Shown: positions 9,901 through 17,339, counted from the first letter of the stretch. The stretch is DNA of 34,042 nucleotides from Planctomycetaceae bacterium (GCA_021732415.1 JAKFVC010000096.1:1-34042), one strand, 5' to 3'. Numbers and translations are program-made. Notes: generated from the sequence alone by a model not told the origin.

Positions 9901-9998
9901 AAAGCACGGGAATTTCCTTCATGCCGGAGGGGCTCGAAAAGCAGATTGATGTGGCGGGAATGGCTGATATTTTGGCGTACTTGAATTCGATCAAGTAG
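6984..9998 (+). CDS. PVC-type membrane-bound dehydrogenase with HEAT repeats and C-terminal haem-binding domain
   Basis: 1004 aa with a signal peptide (MLRALWLLTVLVCGSWIVSQ, cleavage near PAADPP). Residues about 45-450 form a beta-propeller-like domain resembling the planctomycete membrane-bound dehydrogenase family (SPMGMDFDESGRAFVVEL, EDTDGDGQYD, IDMYRELIEG). About 470-860 is alpha-helical with HEAT-like repeats. The C-terminal domain has a single c-type haem motif, CAACHKLEGFG, with cysteines at 884 and 887 and histidine at 888, and ends in the family-typical VAGMADILAYL. Family knowledge: these proteins are expanded in Planctomycetes, Verrucomicrobia and relatives and are thought to be periplasmic quinoprotein-like or sugar dehydrogenases; substrates are unproven. 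An A-family hairpin follows the stop. It is monocistronic or followed only by recA. Family is firm; the reaction is unknown. Confidence 0.92.
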   Translation: MLRALWLLTVLVCGSWIVSQVPAADPPKDTADKDFSAELPKIPGKSPEDSLKSMRLKAGFHAEIVASEPLIRSPMGMDFDESGRAFVVELPEYNQYGSQKPHGQGAIKLLEDTDGDGQYDKATPFVEDLNYPTAVACWDGGILVGAAPDIFFCKDTNGDGKADVRRKLFTGFGQDKAGEGMLNSFRWRFDNRFHIPTGLDGGEIVPVADPAPPDSAAAKTINARGQHLLLEPRNMTLTATSGGGQHGMSLDDWNLRGFVCGNSEPVHLMMYDGRYLSRNPYLQAPAAAINIAPDGKFTKLMRISGLEPWRVLRTRLRSKGVIPGSDEGGSPSGFFTGATGITVYRGDAWPAEFRGQVFVGEVANNLVYRARLEAAGVGLTAHRADPDAEFLASSDNWFRPVQFANAPDGTLYVIDMYRELIEGAAFLAPQILKHMDVSAGIDKGRIYRIAPDGFKFPKTPRLGDLPTVELVKLLEHSNVWHRDTASRLIYHRQDRAAVAPMRTLAETSTSPLARVMALYSLQGLSALEPAVVVNALKATEPKAREHALKLAESFVDQAEVRDAVPALADDADLRVRYQTAFTLGAFTGEPATNALAKLAVRDGADTWMQLAILSSIGNRRGEFLATLLRDREGLKAAHVRNLLGTVASQIGAADVKNDMAIFLQQLETLSTDAADKALAADLVKNLVSKQPSIRELFSGAAGGKAKELIAAMIRDAQVVARDAAKMPADRAAAVRTLATAPFADNKDLFAELLQSRQPQPVQAAVLETLARFDTVEVPPLIVAVWSSQTPQLRSTSVETLFSRPQWITAFLDAVEKESIARADLDPARISLLQKHQEESIRNRAIKLFAGTGLARRQEVVDAYQKALEMKGDIDRGRVLFRKTCAACHKLEGFGESIGADLNAIRDRGNAAVLLNVLDPNREVKPQFLSYVVVLESGRTLTGMIAAETANSLTLRRADNTTETVLRVDIDELKSTGISFMPEGLEKQIDVAGMADILAYLNSIK

Positions 9999-10010
9999 AC
10001 TCCGCATGTT

Positions 10011-10071
10011 GTAGCCCGACTCTCCGAGTCGGGTCTCTTCGTAACGCACCCGACTCGGAGAGTCGGGCTAC
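10011..10071. repeat. Hairpin repeat, family A, copy 1
   Basis: GTAGCCCGACTCTCCGAGTC on the left is complemented by GACTCGGAGAGTCGGGCTAC on the right, around a short loop. It lies 12 bases after the dehydrogenase stop and upstream of recA, so it could act as a terminator. Other copies are at 15701, 26772 and 29760. Confidence 0.9.
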
Positions 10072-10227
10072 GGACGGTGGCAGGTGTTCAAAAAAATCCC
10101 ATGACTCGGTTGAAGTTTTGACCTCTGCAAACGAATAATTCCCTGATCGGCGGGGAAAGACAGTTCAAATACGTTCACAGCCCCCGTCCCGATGTTCCAT
10201 TTCGATTGACACTCACTTCATATAGCT

Positions 10228-10234
10228 AAAGGGA
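10228..10234 (+). promoter_or_regulatory. Ribosome binding site of recA
   Basis: AAAGGGA lies 8 bases before the ATG at 10243 and supports this start. Confidence 0.6.
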
Positions 10235-10242
10235 ACGCGCTC

Positions 10243-11310
10243 ATGGCGGCGAAAAGCAAGGGAGGCAAGAGCACTCAACAGGCGGCCACACACGGAGATC
10301 GGGCCATGCTCACCAACGCGCTGGGGCAGATTGAAAAAGCGTTCGGCGAAGGCTCAATCATGAAATTGAGCGACAATTCGCACACCGGCGGAATCCCCGG
10401 GATTCGGACTGGGGCCTTGTCGCTCGATATGGCACTGGGAGGCAACGGTTTTCCCCGCGGTCGCATCATCGAGTTGTTCGGACCGGAATCGAGCGGTAAG
10501 ACGACTCTGGCGCTACACGTCATCGCTAATGCTCAGAAAGAGGGCGGAATTGCAGCATTTATTGATGCGGAACACGCGCTGGACCCCAGTTGGGCCAAGC
10601 GGATCGGCGTGAACCTCGAAGATCTGCTGGTCAGCCAGCCGTCGTATGGCGAAGAAGCTTTGCAGATTGCTGAGATGCTGATCAAGTCGAATGCGGTCGA
10701 TCTGGTCGTCATCGACTCGGTGGCCGCTCTCGTGCCGAAGGCCGAATTGGATGGAGATATTGGCGATACGCACGTCGGTTTGCAGGCGCGCATGATGAGT
10801 CAGGCGATGCGTAAGCTGACCGGTTGCATTGCCAAGTCGAAGACCTGTGTGATCTTTATCAATCAGATCCGCGAAAAGATCGGCGTGATGTTCGGCAGCC
10901 CGGAAACCACTCCCGGTGGCCGTGCCTTGAAGTTCTACAGTTCCTGCCGTTGCGACGTCCGCAAGATCGCTACGTTAAAAGAAGGCGAGACTGTCACCGG
11001 TATGCGAATGCGCTGCAAGATCGTCAAGAACAAGGTCGCGCCACCGTTCCGGATCGCGGAATTTGACATGCTGTCGACGTGCGGAATCAGCCGCGAATCC
11101 GACATTCTGGATCTGGCTGTGGCTGATCAGTTGATCGATAAGAGCGGCACGTGGCTGAGCTACGGCAGCATCAAGCTGGGTCAGGGACGAGAAAAGGCGC
11201 GGTTGTTCCTGATCGAGAATCCTGACATTGTGCAGGAGTTGACCGACAAGATCATCGCTCATCACAGCGAGAATCCGGGCGCGTTTGTGGCCGCGGCGGG
11301 TGAAGAATAG
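10243..11310 (+). CDS. recA: Recombinase RecA
   Basis: 355 aa, a normal RecA length. RecA forms ATP-dependent filaments on single-stranded DNA, drives strand exchange, and activates LexA self-cleavage where LexA exists. The Walker A motif GPESSGKT is at 80-87, followed by [10 protein letters not shown] with the catalytic glutamate at 110. Walker B is [10 protein letters not shown] near 155. The DNA-binding loop region ([16 protein letters not shown]) and [20 protein letters not shown] are canonical. The segment after ALKFYSS carries three cysteines in CRCDVRK and GMRMRCK, where many RecA proteins have RLDIRR-like sequence; a lineage variation. The C-terminal tail is short and acidic (AAAGEE). 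There is no recX behind it and no E. coli-type SOS box in front. It appears monocistronic. Confidence 0.98.
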   Translation: MAAKSKGGKSTQQAATHGDRAMLTNALGQIEKAFGEGSIMKLSDNSHTGGIPGIRTGALSLDMALGGNGFPRGRIIELFGPESSGKTTLALHVIANAQKEGGIAAFIDAEHALDPSWAKRIGVNLEDLLVSQPSYGEEALQIAEMLIKSNAVDLVVIDSVAALVPKAELDGDIGDTHVGLQARMMSQAMRKLTGCIAKSKTCVIFINQIREKIGVMFGSPETTPGGRALKFYSSCRCDVRKIATLKEGETVTGMRMRCKIVKNKVAPPFRIAEFDMLSTCGISRESDILDLAVADQLIDKSGTWLSYGSIKLGQGREKARLFLIENPDIVQELTDKIIAHHSENPGAFVAAAGEE

Positions 11311-11381
11311 AAGATCTTCTTCATCGCCGACGCTGGTAAGCCGTGTTTGACGAATACAATACCCATGAATTCAATTGCTTA

Positions 11382-11460
11382 GATTCACCACGGAGACACG
11401 GAGAACACGGAGAAATCTCAAATCAGATCTCCGTGCTCTCCGTGTCTCCGTGGTGAAATC
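11382..11460. repeat. Inverted repeat, family D (CACGGAG-type)
   Basis: The left arm CACCACGGAGACACGGAG is complemented by CTCCGTGTCTCCGTGGTG on the right. Each arm is itself made of short direct repeats of CACGGAG. It starts about 70 bases after the recA stop and may end the recA transcript. I see one copy in the window. Confidence 0.85.
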
Positions 11461-11508
11461 TTCGGCATGTTGATTCATTGAACACGGCCTGACGTGGGTA
11501 TGAATGCC

Positions 11509-11523
11509 GACGCTAGCAGCGTC
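11509..11523. repeat. Short palindrome, family G, copy 1
   Basis: GACGCTAGCAGCGTC, a 6-base stem with a 3-base centre, followed by AGCCACAT. The same core followed by CGCCACGT occurs at 25430-25446 upstream of recG. Confidence 0.6.
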
Positions 11524-11819
11524 AGCCACATAGTCCGGGGCCTTACGACAGCCGACGCACCCTACGATCGATCGACTGCGCGCAACTGATTACCGGATAG
11601 TGCTTTGCGAGGCGATTTCTGAATGCCAAGTGGCTGAATTTGTAAACCGTAGGGTCGCTTGAGTGATTCCTTGCTATCTCCTCGCGACGCCTGCCGATAA
11701 AGTAGGCGATCGTCGTGACGTTCTGGATCGGCAGTTTCTGTCGTAAAGTTCGTCCAAGACAAGCTCAACGACTTCCTTGACACCGCCTCCCGGCTTCGCG
11801 TAGGATGCGGTTCGTTGTG

Positions 11820-11877
11820 GCGGAACGACTTGCTGGAGTCGGACTTTAAGTCAGACTCGAGGGGCACGTTGTTCCGC
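11820..11877 (+). other. Imperfect long hairpin upstream of rpmF
   Basis: GCGGAACGACTTGCTGGAGT pairs imperfectly with the stretch ending GGCACGTTGTTCCGC, closing on GTCGGACTTTAAGTCAGAC. It ends 41 bases before the rpmF ATG, so it would lie in the mRNA leader if transcription starts upstream. It could be a leader structure, a terminator of an upstream transcript, or another repeat-family member. Confidence 0.5.
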
Positions 11878-11918
11878 ATCAGTTATTTATAGGGTCGATG
11901 GATTCGCGGTAAGAGCAA

Positions 11919-12101
11919 ATGGCCGTACCTAAGCGTAGACAATCAGTATCACGGACGGCAAAACGGCGGAGTCACAACGCCAAGAAGCCAATTCAACTGC
12001 ATCATTGCCCGCAATGCGGCACGGCAGTTCCCTCTCACTTGGTGTGCCCGACTTGCGGTTCCTATCAGGGACGAACGGTCGTGGAAACGAAGCAAGAGTA
12101 A
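11919..12101 (+). CDS. rpmF: 50S ribosomal protein L32
   Basis: 60 aa, a typical L32 size. The N-terminus MAVPKRRQSVSRTAKRRSHN is the basic rRNA-binding segment of the family. It is followed by a complete zinc ribbon: CPQC (residues 30-33) and CPTC (43-46). This is therefore the zinc-binding form rather than a C-minus paralogue. plsX starts 6 bases downstream, and the rpmF-plsX pairing is widely conserved in bacteria. The upstream DUF177 gene common in other bacteria is absent. A weak purine-rich stretch (GGTAAGAG) precedes the ATG. Confidence 0.97.
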   Translation: MAVPKRRQSVSRTAKRRSHNAKKPIQLHHCPQCGTAVPSHLVCPTCGSYQGRTVVETKQE

Positions 12102-12107
12102 CATCTT

Positions 12108-13106
12108 ATGCGGATCGCATTGGATGCGATGGGGGGCGATTACGGCCCTGATCCCAATGTTGCCGGCGCGCTCGATGCACTCCAACTTCTCCCGGAGCTG
12201 CAAATCTCGCTGGTCGGGGATGCTGCGCGTCTCGAACGGATGCTTGCCGACGCCGGCTATTCCGGTAGCTCAATCAAAGTCGTCCCAGCCGAAAGCTGGA
12301 TCACGATGGAAGAAAAGGCTGCCGAAGCGGTTCGCAAGAAGCCCAATAACTCGCTCAATATCTGCTGGCAGTTGATGGCTGATAAAGCCGTCGATGCGGT
12401 GGTGAGCGCCGGGCACACCGGGGCCGTCGTTGCGGCCGGGTTGCGGACCAAGCTGTTCCTGTCAGGCGTCAAACGTCCCGGGATTGCGGTGGCCTTGCCG
12501 ACTTCGGTGGGGACGTCCATTCTGATGGATGTCGGCGCGAATCCTCAGGCACGATCCGAGCACCTCTACCAATACGGGATCATGGGTGCGATTTACGCTC
12601 GTGAGATCCTGGGTGTTGCCAAGCCGCGCGTCGGACTGTTGAACATCGGCAGCGAAGATGGCAAGGGGACCGACCTCATTCGTGAGGCTCATTCGTTCCT
12701 GGCTGCCAGCCATCTGCAGGGGCAGTACATCGGCAATGTTGAAGGCCGCGGCATTTACTACGGCGACGCGGATGTCATCATCTGCGAAGGCTTCGTAGGC
12801 AATGTCGTGCTGAAGGCTAGCGAAGCGATGGCCGACATGCTGATGCGGACCGCCTCAAAGCATGTGCTTTCCAAGTTGTCCGTTGAGCGTGATGTCGCGG
12901 CGGGCGCTTTTCACAGCCTGAGTCAGCAGTTGTCGTATAGCGAGTTCGGCGGCGCCCCGCTGCTGGGTATCGACGGCATCTGCATGATCTGCCACGGCTC
13001 GAGTGACAAACGAGCCATCACGAATGCCTTGCGATCGGCGACCAAGTTCAAGGATCGCAACATCAACGAGCAGATCGTGAATGAACTGGCGATGACGCCG
13101 GTTTAA
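12108..13106 (+). CDS. plsX: Phosphate acyltransferase PlsX
   Basis: 332 aa, the usual length. PlsX makes acyl-phosphate from acyl-ACP and phosphate, feeding PlsY for phospholipid synthesis; it is a peripheral membrane enzyme. Family signatures are the N-terminal IALDAMGGDYGP, SAGHTGAVVAAG near residue 100, RPGIAVALPT, LMDVGANP, LLNIGSEDGKGTD and CEGFVGNVVLKASE. It follows rpmF by 6 bases and is almost certainly co-transcribed with it. The fabH/fabD/acpP genes that often follow plsX are missing; instead a long hairpin and a convergent gene follow. There is no clear Shine-Dalgarno, so translational coupling with rpmF is plausible. Confidence 0.97.
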   Translation: MRIALDAMGGDYGPDPNVAGALDALQLLPELQISLVGDAARLERMLADAGYSGSSIKVVPAESWITMEEKAAEAVRKKPNNSLNICWQLMADKAVDAVVSAGHTGAVVAAGLRTKLFLSGVKRPGIAVALPTSVGTSILMDVGANPQARSEHLYQYGIMGAIYAREILGVAKPRVGLLNIGSEDGKGTDLIREAHSFLAASHLQGQYIGNVEGRGIYYGDADVIICEGFVGNVVLKASEAMADMLMRTASKHVLSKLSVERDVAAGAFHSLSQQLSYSEFGGAPLLGIDGICMICHGSSDKRAITNALRSATKFKDRNINEQIVNELAMTPV

Positions 13107-13107
13107 T

Positions 13108-13190
13108 GCGGTGTAGCGGAATCTCGTAAGAGTTCCGCCGCAGTCTCCAGACATCCCGAGCGGAACTCGTACGAGATTCCGCTACACTGC
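13108..13190. repeat. Inverted repeat, family E, in a convergent gap
   Basis: The arm at 13108-13138 (GCGGTGTAGCGGAATCTCGT and onward to GTTCCGC) pairs with 13160-13190 (GCGGAACTCGTACGAGATTC and onward), about 31 bases each with few mismatches. It lies between the convergent plsX and WD40 genes and could work as a bidirectional terminator, though it has no flanking T-tract. Confidence 0.85.
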
Positions 13191-13206
13191 GATCAACGAC
13201 ACGGCC

Positions 13207-14235
13207 CTACGCGATATCCAAGAGCTGAATCTTGGTTGTGCCATCGACGTACTTGTCTCCCTTGGGCTTACCGTTGCCGTTCGGAGAGATCACGCTCACC
13301 ACTGCCAGTCGTGTCCCGTTCGGGTGCAGGCTCAAGCTCCGCAGATTCGGCAAGTCTTTGCTGAGATAGAATGGCTTGGGCTCACCGATGCGCCAGAACC
13401 AGAGGTGGCCGGTGCCCGGCATCGCGCCAGTCGTGGCCATGACAAACCCCGTCGGATGGTAGGCGGCATCGTAGATGAAGCCGTGGTTCTTGTCTTCGTG
13501 CTCGAGTTCCTGCGTAATCTTTCCCGCGTCCCAGTCAATGACCAGCAGCAGCGGTGCTCCCACGGCAAATCCCCCGGTGGGCGCCTTGATACCGCCGCAG
13601 AGCAGTTGCTTGCCAGTGGTGTCGAATCTCAGGTGACGTGCTCCGCCGCTGTCCTGAATGCGGTCCAGTGTATAAAGCATCGGAGCTTCGATCTGCCGGG
13701 TGACTTGCTTGGTCCCGAGGTCCCACTGGCGAATCGTCCCCTTCAAATCGCCTGTGGCCAGGGATTTGCCATCGGGATGAAATGCGACACTGAAGACTTC
13801 GAGAGGGTGCGGGCCGAACTCATTCACCAGCTTGCCATCGGCGATCGCATAGAGTTTCACGGTCGGATCGTTCCCGGCTACAGCAATCGTCTGGCCGTCG
13901 GGACTGATCGCGATGTCGCGGATCCAACCGCTCAGGGCCTGTTCGAGATTCCATGTGGGCTGCGGCTTCTCGGCGGCATATTTCCAGGCGATCAACCGGC
14001 CCCACGAATCGGCAGTGAGGAGATTCTCACCGACGAAGGCGATGCGCTGAGTCCAACCCTGATGCCCGGCGAGTGGTTCCAGCAGCTTGGGCTCTTCGGT
14101 ACTGACATCCCAACGGTGAACCAGCGCGTCAAATCCCGCAGCGAAGAGAAATTTTCCGCAGGGGCTGTAGCGGGCTGTCCAGAGCTGGCGGCTGTGCTCG
14201 ATCGTCTTCACGATCTTTGTCGTCATATCGGCCAT
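13207..14235 (-). CDS. WD40-repeat protein
   Basis: 342 aa. It is made of WD40 blades throughout, with recurring signatures: RYSPCGKFLFAAGFDALVHR, ISPDGQTIAVAGNDPTVKLY, FHPDGKSLATGDLKGTIRQW and LHPNGTRLAVVS. This fits about six or seven blades, a single beta-propeller. There is no signal peptide, so it is probably cytoplasmic, and no enzymatic motif is visible. Such proteins are scaffolds; the partner is unknown. It lies downstream of DUF1549/DUF1553 and DUF1501 genes on the same strand, and WD40 proteins commonly accompany these pairs in planctomycetes, so a linked function is likely. ATG 14226 is an alternative start. Repeat F separates it from the DUF1501 gene. Confidence 0.85.
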   Translation of the reverse strand: MADMTTKIVKTIEHSRQLWTARYSPCGKFLFAAGFDALVHRWDVSTEEPKLLEPLAGHQGWTQRIAFVGENLLTADSWGRLIAWKYAAEKPQPTWNLEQALSGWIRDIAISPDGQTIAVAGNDPTVKLYAIADGKLVNEFGPHPLEVFSVAFHPDGKSLATGDLKGTIRQWDLGTKQVTRQIEAPMLYTLDRIQDSGGARHLRFDTTGKQLLCGGIKAPTGGFAVGAPLLLVIDWDAGKITQELEHEDKNHGFIYDAAYHPTGFVMATTGAMPGTGHLWFWRIGEPKPFYLSKDLPNLRSLSLHPNGTRLAVVSVISPNGNGKPKGDKYVDGTTKIQLLDIA

Positions 14236-14260
14236 GGAAGAGTCTCTTGTAAGGACTGAC

Positions 14261-14350
14261 CAGGTGAGCCGGGTGCCGTGAGGTCCCGGACCGGTATTTG
14301 TTTGACAGGTGAGCGAATTGTCCGGGGCCTTACGGCACCCGGCTCACCTG
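14261..14350. repeat. Inverted repeat, family F
   Basis: CAGGTGAGCCGGGTGCCGT (14261-14279) and its exact reverse complement (14332-14350) enclose about 52 bases. The interior contains GTCCGGGGCCTTACG, also found near 11533. The repeat lies between the DUF1501 and WD40 genes, inside the presumed operon. Confidence 0.88.
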
Positions 14351-14380
14351 GGTTTCTGGTAAGTGTCGGTCTTTCAAAAT

Positions 14381-15676
14381 TTAGGCCAACACGTCTTTGA
14401 TCGGCCCCATGCCATCATGTGCGATAGGTAACGGTTGCCCGTGGTTGTCGTATTCAACCTGGCTGGGGTCGATCCCCAAGGCTCGGAACCATGTGTGGAA
14501 GAAGTGGCCGATGTCATAGGGTTCTGTTGCCACGACGTCGCCCCGGTCGCTCGTCGCGCCGACCGCGATCCCCTTCTTAAGACCGCAGCCCGCCATGGCA
14601 ATCGACCAGGCTTCCGGCCAGTGGTCGCGGCCGACATGCGAATTGATCTTCGGAGTGCGGCCAAATTCGCTGAGGGCGATGACCAGTGTGTGCTCCAGCA
14701 TCCCGCGTTCCGACAAGTCTTCCAGTAACGCGGCAAACGCTTGATCAAACTTGCCGATCAAACTCTGGCTGGCGTTGAAGTTGTCGCCATGACTGTCCCA
14801 GCCGTAAGAATTGACCTTCACGAAACGCACGCCACTTTCCAGCAATCGCCGCCCCAGCAGCATGTGACGTCCGAGGTCGTTCCGGCCGTAACGGTCGCGA
14901 TCCTTGTCGGCAACTTTACTCTCGTCGAACAAATCGCTGCGGCGGGAGAGTTCGCGTGCGACATCGTAAACGTAGCTGTTCGCTTCTGAATTCGCCTTGC
15001 GATGTTTGGCCGCATACCGTGCATTCAGCTTCGTACGAAACTCGTTGCGAAGATCGTCCTCGACGGATGTAATCGTCCCCGGGAGCAAGAGGCTTTCTGG
15101 CGGCTTGCCGTCACCGAGGGCCAGTGAGCCGTATTTGGCACCCAGGAAACCACCATCACCGGGGATGAAGCCGCCACTGCCGGGCTTAACCCACATGTAG
15201 GGAGGCAGACCGCCGGGGCAGGGACCCAACAGCTTCGATACGGCACCTCCGAAGAAGGGATAATCGACGCCGCGATTTTTGGGATCGCCACGTTGGATGC
15301 GGGCGACTCCGGCGGAATGGCTGTTGTCCTGCGTGCACGCGCTCCGCACGACGGCGATGTGGTGCATCTGCTTGGCCGTGTGCCGCAGGAGTTCCGAGAC
15401 GCGGATATCGGGAACCGACGTCGGGATCGCCCGAAATGGTCCGCCAAATTCGGAGTGCGGCTTGGGATCCCAGCTCTCCAGTTGACTCATCCCACCATCG
15501 AGCCAGATGAAGATGACCTGCTTGTCCCGCTTTTTCAGGTCTTCCGCAACGGCCGGCTGAACGAGTCCGCCGAAGGTGCCGATGGCGGCCGCGGCGGCTG
15601 ACGCACCGACGCCGCCCAGGAACTGGCGGCGTGAGACGGTGTGCTCGAACGGATTGCATAGGGGATGGTGTGACAT
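14381..15676 (-). CDS. DUF1501 protein with twin-arginine signal
   Basis: 431 aa from the ATG at 15676; a GTG at 15688 would add four residues. A twin-arginine signal (SRRQFLGGVGASAAAAAIG, then VQPAVAED) predicts export in folded form. The body is DUF1501, a member of the alkaline phosphatase/sulfatase-like superfamily: VIFIWLDGGMSQLESWDPKP, NSHSAGVARIQRG, ALSEFGRTPKINSHVGRDHW. The family DGG and GRDHW motifs are intact and are thought to sit at a metal site, but the substrate is unknown. It follows the DUF1549/DUF1553 gene on the same strand, the classic planctomycete pairing, and precedes the WD40 gene. An A-family hairpin sits in the gap before its start. Confidence 0.93.
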   Translation of the reverse strand: MSHHPLCNPFEHTVSRRQFLGGVGASAAAAAIGTFGGLVQPAVAEDLKKRDKQVIFIWLDGGMSQLESWDPKPHSEFGGPFRAIPTSVPDIRVSELLRHTAKQMHHIAVVRSACTQDNSHSAGVARIQRGDPKNRGVDYPFFGGAVSKLLGPCPGGLPPYMWVKPGSGGFIPGDGGFLGAKYGSLALGDGKPPESLLLPGTITSVEDDLRNEFRTKLNARYAAKHRKANSEANSYVYDVARELSRRSDLFDESKVADKDRDRYGRNDLGRHMLLGRRLLESGVRFVKVNSYGWDSHGDNFNASQSLIGKFDQAFAALLEDLSERGMLEHTLVIALSEFGRTPKINSHVGRDHWPEAWSIAMAGCGLKKGIAVGATSDRGDVVATEPYDIGHFFHTWFRALGIDPSQVEYDNHGQPLPIAHDGMGPIKDVLA

Positions 15677-15700
15677 GGTGGGATTCACGCTGGAGGATCT

Positions 15701-15747
15701 GTAGCCCGACTCTCTGAGTCGGGTCCCGACTCAGAGAGTCGGGCTAC
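15701..15747. repeat. Hairpin repeat, family A, copy 2
   Basis: GTAGCCCGACTCTCTGAGTC faces GACTCAGAGAGTCGGGCTAC with only a few bases between; this is the shortest loop of the four copies. It lies between the DUF1549/DUF1553 and DUF1501 genes, just ahead of the DUF1501 start. An extra ATTCGGGCTAC follows directly. Confidence 0.9.
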
Positions 15748-15771
15748 AACATTCGGGCTACGAATTCAGGT

Positions 15772-17328
15772 TTAGTGATTGATCGAAAACTCGGTCGATG
15801 CGACGAGTGCCCACGCCAGGTAACGCACCGCATCGACCTTTTTCTTCCCAGGCACTGTGGTGACATATTGCTGCAGGAATTTGCCGACCTCGGCTCGTTC
15901 TTCATCCAAGGGCTTTCGAATCAAGATCGTCAAATAGAGCTCATCGGCCAATTGATTGGGATCTTCGATCTTCGCGAGTCGTTCGGTCAAACTATTGGGC
16001 CGCACTTCAAACAGCTTTTGGAACGCCTCATCGTTCAGCAATGTGAGGGCTTCTTGAACCGTCGTGTTGTAGCTGTCCTCGGGTTCTTTGGGGGGATTGG
16101 CGAACGCCTTGAGTGCCTTGGGCCGCAGCGGAGTCATCGCGGCCACAAGCTTGGCCTCATCTTTGGTTTCCGCAGGATCTCCCGTGGCGATGAACATGCT
16201 GCGCAGGAGCTGTTCGGCCGAGAGTCGTCGCTCGATGGCCACCGCAAACAGTTCGACGGGAGGGGGCTCGCCACCCGCGATTTCTGTCGCCCGGGCATAC
16301 GTGTTGGACAACGCCAGCTCGCGGATCAGCCATTTCACATCGAACTTTTGAGCGACGAATTCGCGCGACATCAACTCCAGTAATTCCGGATGCGAGGGGG
16401 CATTGCCCGAGTGCTGCAAGTCGAGAGGATGGATCAAGCCGCGCCCCATCATGACGAACCAGAAGCGATTGACGGCGTTCTGCACGAACAAGCGGTTTTC
16501 CGGTGCGGGCAGGGCGGTGGCAACCAACGCCAGAGCGCTGCCGGTCGCCGGCGGGACGTCAAATTCGGTCCCGAAGGGAATTCGCGGGCCGGTCACTTTC
16601 TTGGTCCCTTCGAAGACCGAGCTGAATTCCAATTTCGTGGCCGCGGGCTTTTCGGCAATCGCGGGGAAGTCGCCCCCCTTGATTGAGGTGTTCGCGAAGA
16701 CTGTCAGCAATCCCTGAAAATCAACCTGCTTATAATCCCCGATAAACAAGTGATCGTGACATTGGGCGCACTGCAGATCGATCCCCATAAACAACCGGCC
16801 GACGTCGCGTGTCAGTCCGGGGTAATCGGTCGTCTCCTGCCCATTTTTGTCCAGACGCTTCGTGTGGAAGAAGGCGGCCCCCCGCTTGTTGGCGTCTTCG
16901 GCCACGGGGTGCAGGATCTCGCGAGTCAACTGGTCCCACGGTTTATTCGTCTCGAACGAGACCCGCAGAAACTTGGACCATTCCGGGTTGTCGCCGCGTC
17001 GCTCCATGAAAATCACATGGAACAGTTCCTCCATGCGGCGTGGATACTCGGGACCAGCCAGCAATTCGTCGATCAGCTTGGTGCGTTTATCGGCGGCCGA
17101 ATCACTGAGGAATTTCTGCGTTTCTTCCAATCGCGGAATCCGGCCCGCGAGATCGAAATAAGCTCTCCGCAGGAAGGTGGCGTCGTCACAGGCGGGGGCC
17201 AGCGGGGTGGCACCCGCTTTGGCGGCGATCAGGCGATCAATTTCTTCGTGTAGTGAGGCAGCCTGCAACTGCGTCGTGACAACGAGAGAAAAGGCTGCAA
17301 AAACTGTCCAAATTACCCGCTTGGCCAT
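15772..17328 (-). CDS. Secreted DUF1549/DUF1553 protein (short form)
   Basis: 518 aa from the ATG at 17328, which is preceded by the good Shine-Dalgarno AGGGGA. The frame continues upstream to 17424, but that part is unlikely to be translated. A signal peptide (MAKRVIWTVFAAFSLVVTTQ) ends near LQAAS. DUF1549 begins with LHEEIDRLIAAK and DDATFLRRAYFDLAGRIP, and carries CAQCHDHLF with the CxxCH motif at 187-191. DUF1553 makes up the rest, including ENRLFVQNAVNRFWFVMMGR and TRATEIA-like segments. It has no BIG2 or CNMGACH module, unlike the larger relative at 105-2594. It is the first gene of a likely three-gene operon with DUF1501 and WD40. The molecular role is unknown; an extracytoplasmic haem-binding function is only predicted. 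Confidence 0.93.
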   Translation of the reverse strand: MAKRVIWTVFAAFSLVVTTQLQAASLHEEIDRLIAAKAGATPLAPACDDATFLRRAYFDLAGRIPRLEETQKFLSDSAADKRTKLIDELLAGPEYPRRMEELFHVIFMERRGDNPEWSKFLRVSFETNKPWDQLTREILHPVAEDANKRGAAFFHTKRLDKNGQETTDYPGLTRDVGRLFMGIDLQCAQCHDHLFIGDYKQVDFQGLLTVFANTSIKGGDFPAIAEKPAATKLEFSSVFEGTKKVTGPRIPFGTEFDVPPATGSALALVATALPAPENRLFVQNAVNRFWFVMMGRGLIHPLDLQHSGNAPSHPELLELMSREFVAQKFDVKWLIRELALSNTYARATEIAGGEPPPVELFAVAIERRLSAEQLLRSMFIATGDPAETKDEAKLVAAMTPLRPKALKAFANPPKEPEDSYNTTVQEALTLLNDEAFQKLFEVRPNSLTERLAKIEDPNQLADELYLTILIRKPLDEERAEVGKFLQQYVTTVPGKKKVDAVRYLAWALVASTEFSINH

Positions 17329-17333
17329 GTCTG

Positions 17334-17339
17334 TCCCCT
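17334..17339 (-). promoter_or_regulatory. Ribosome binding site AGGGGA
   Basis: Read on the minus strand, AGGGGA lies 5 bases before the ATG at 17328. It decides the start of the DUF1549/DUF1553 gene against the upstream in-frame start at 17424. Confidence 0.7.

Larger units (their letters stand above)
11311..11918. other. 608-base gap between recA and rpmF
   Basis: It holds a family D inverted repeat (11382-11460), a GACGCTAGCAGCGTC palindrome (11509-11523) followed by a phrase also seen in repeat F (GTCCGGGGCCTTACG, starting near 11533), and an imperfect hairpin (11820-11877) just ahead of rpmF. A 105-codon minus-strand frame at 11562-11879 looks non-coding. The DUF177 (YceD) gene that often precedes rpmF is absent. 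The rpmF promoter must be here, but I cannot place it. Confidence 0.65.

Noticed and set aside
10206-10226. TTGACA and TATAGC ahead of recA as a promoter
   Set aside because: The spacing is only 9 bases, far short of the 16-18 needed for a sigma-70-type promoter.
11382-11460. Possible CRISPR or tandem array from repeated CACGGAG units
   Set aside because: The units form one inverted repeat with no regular spacers and no cas genes nearby.
11562-11879. 105-codon minus-strand open frame between recA and rpmF
   Set aside because: Composition is unlike a protein, it spans the rpmF-leader hairpin, and it has no Shine-Dalgarno or recognisable motif.
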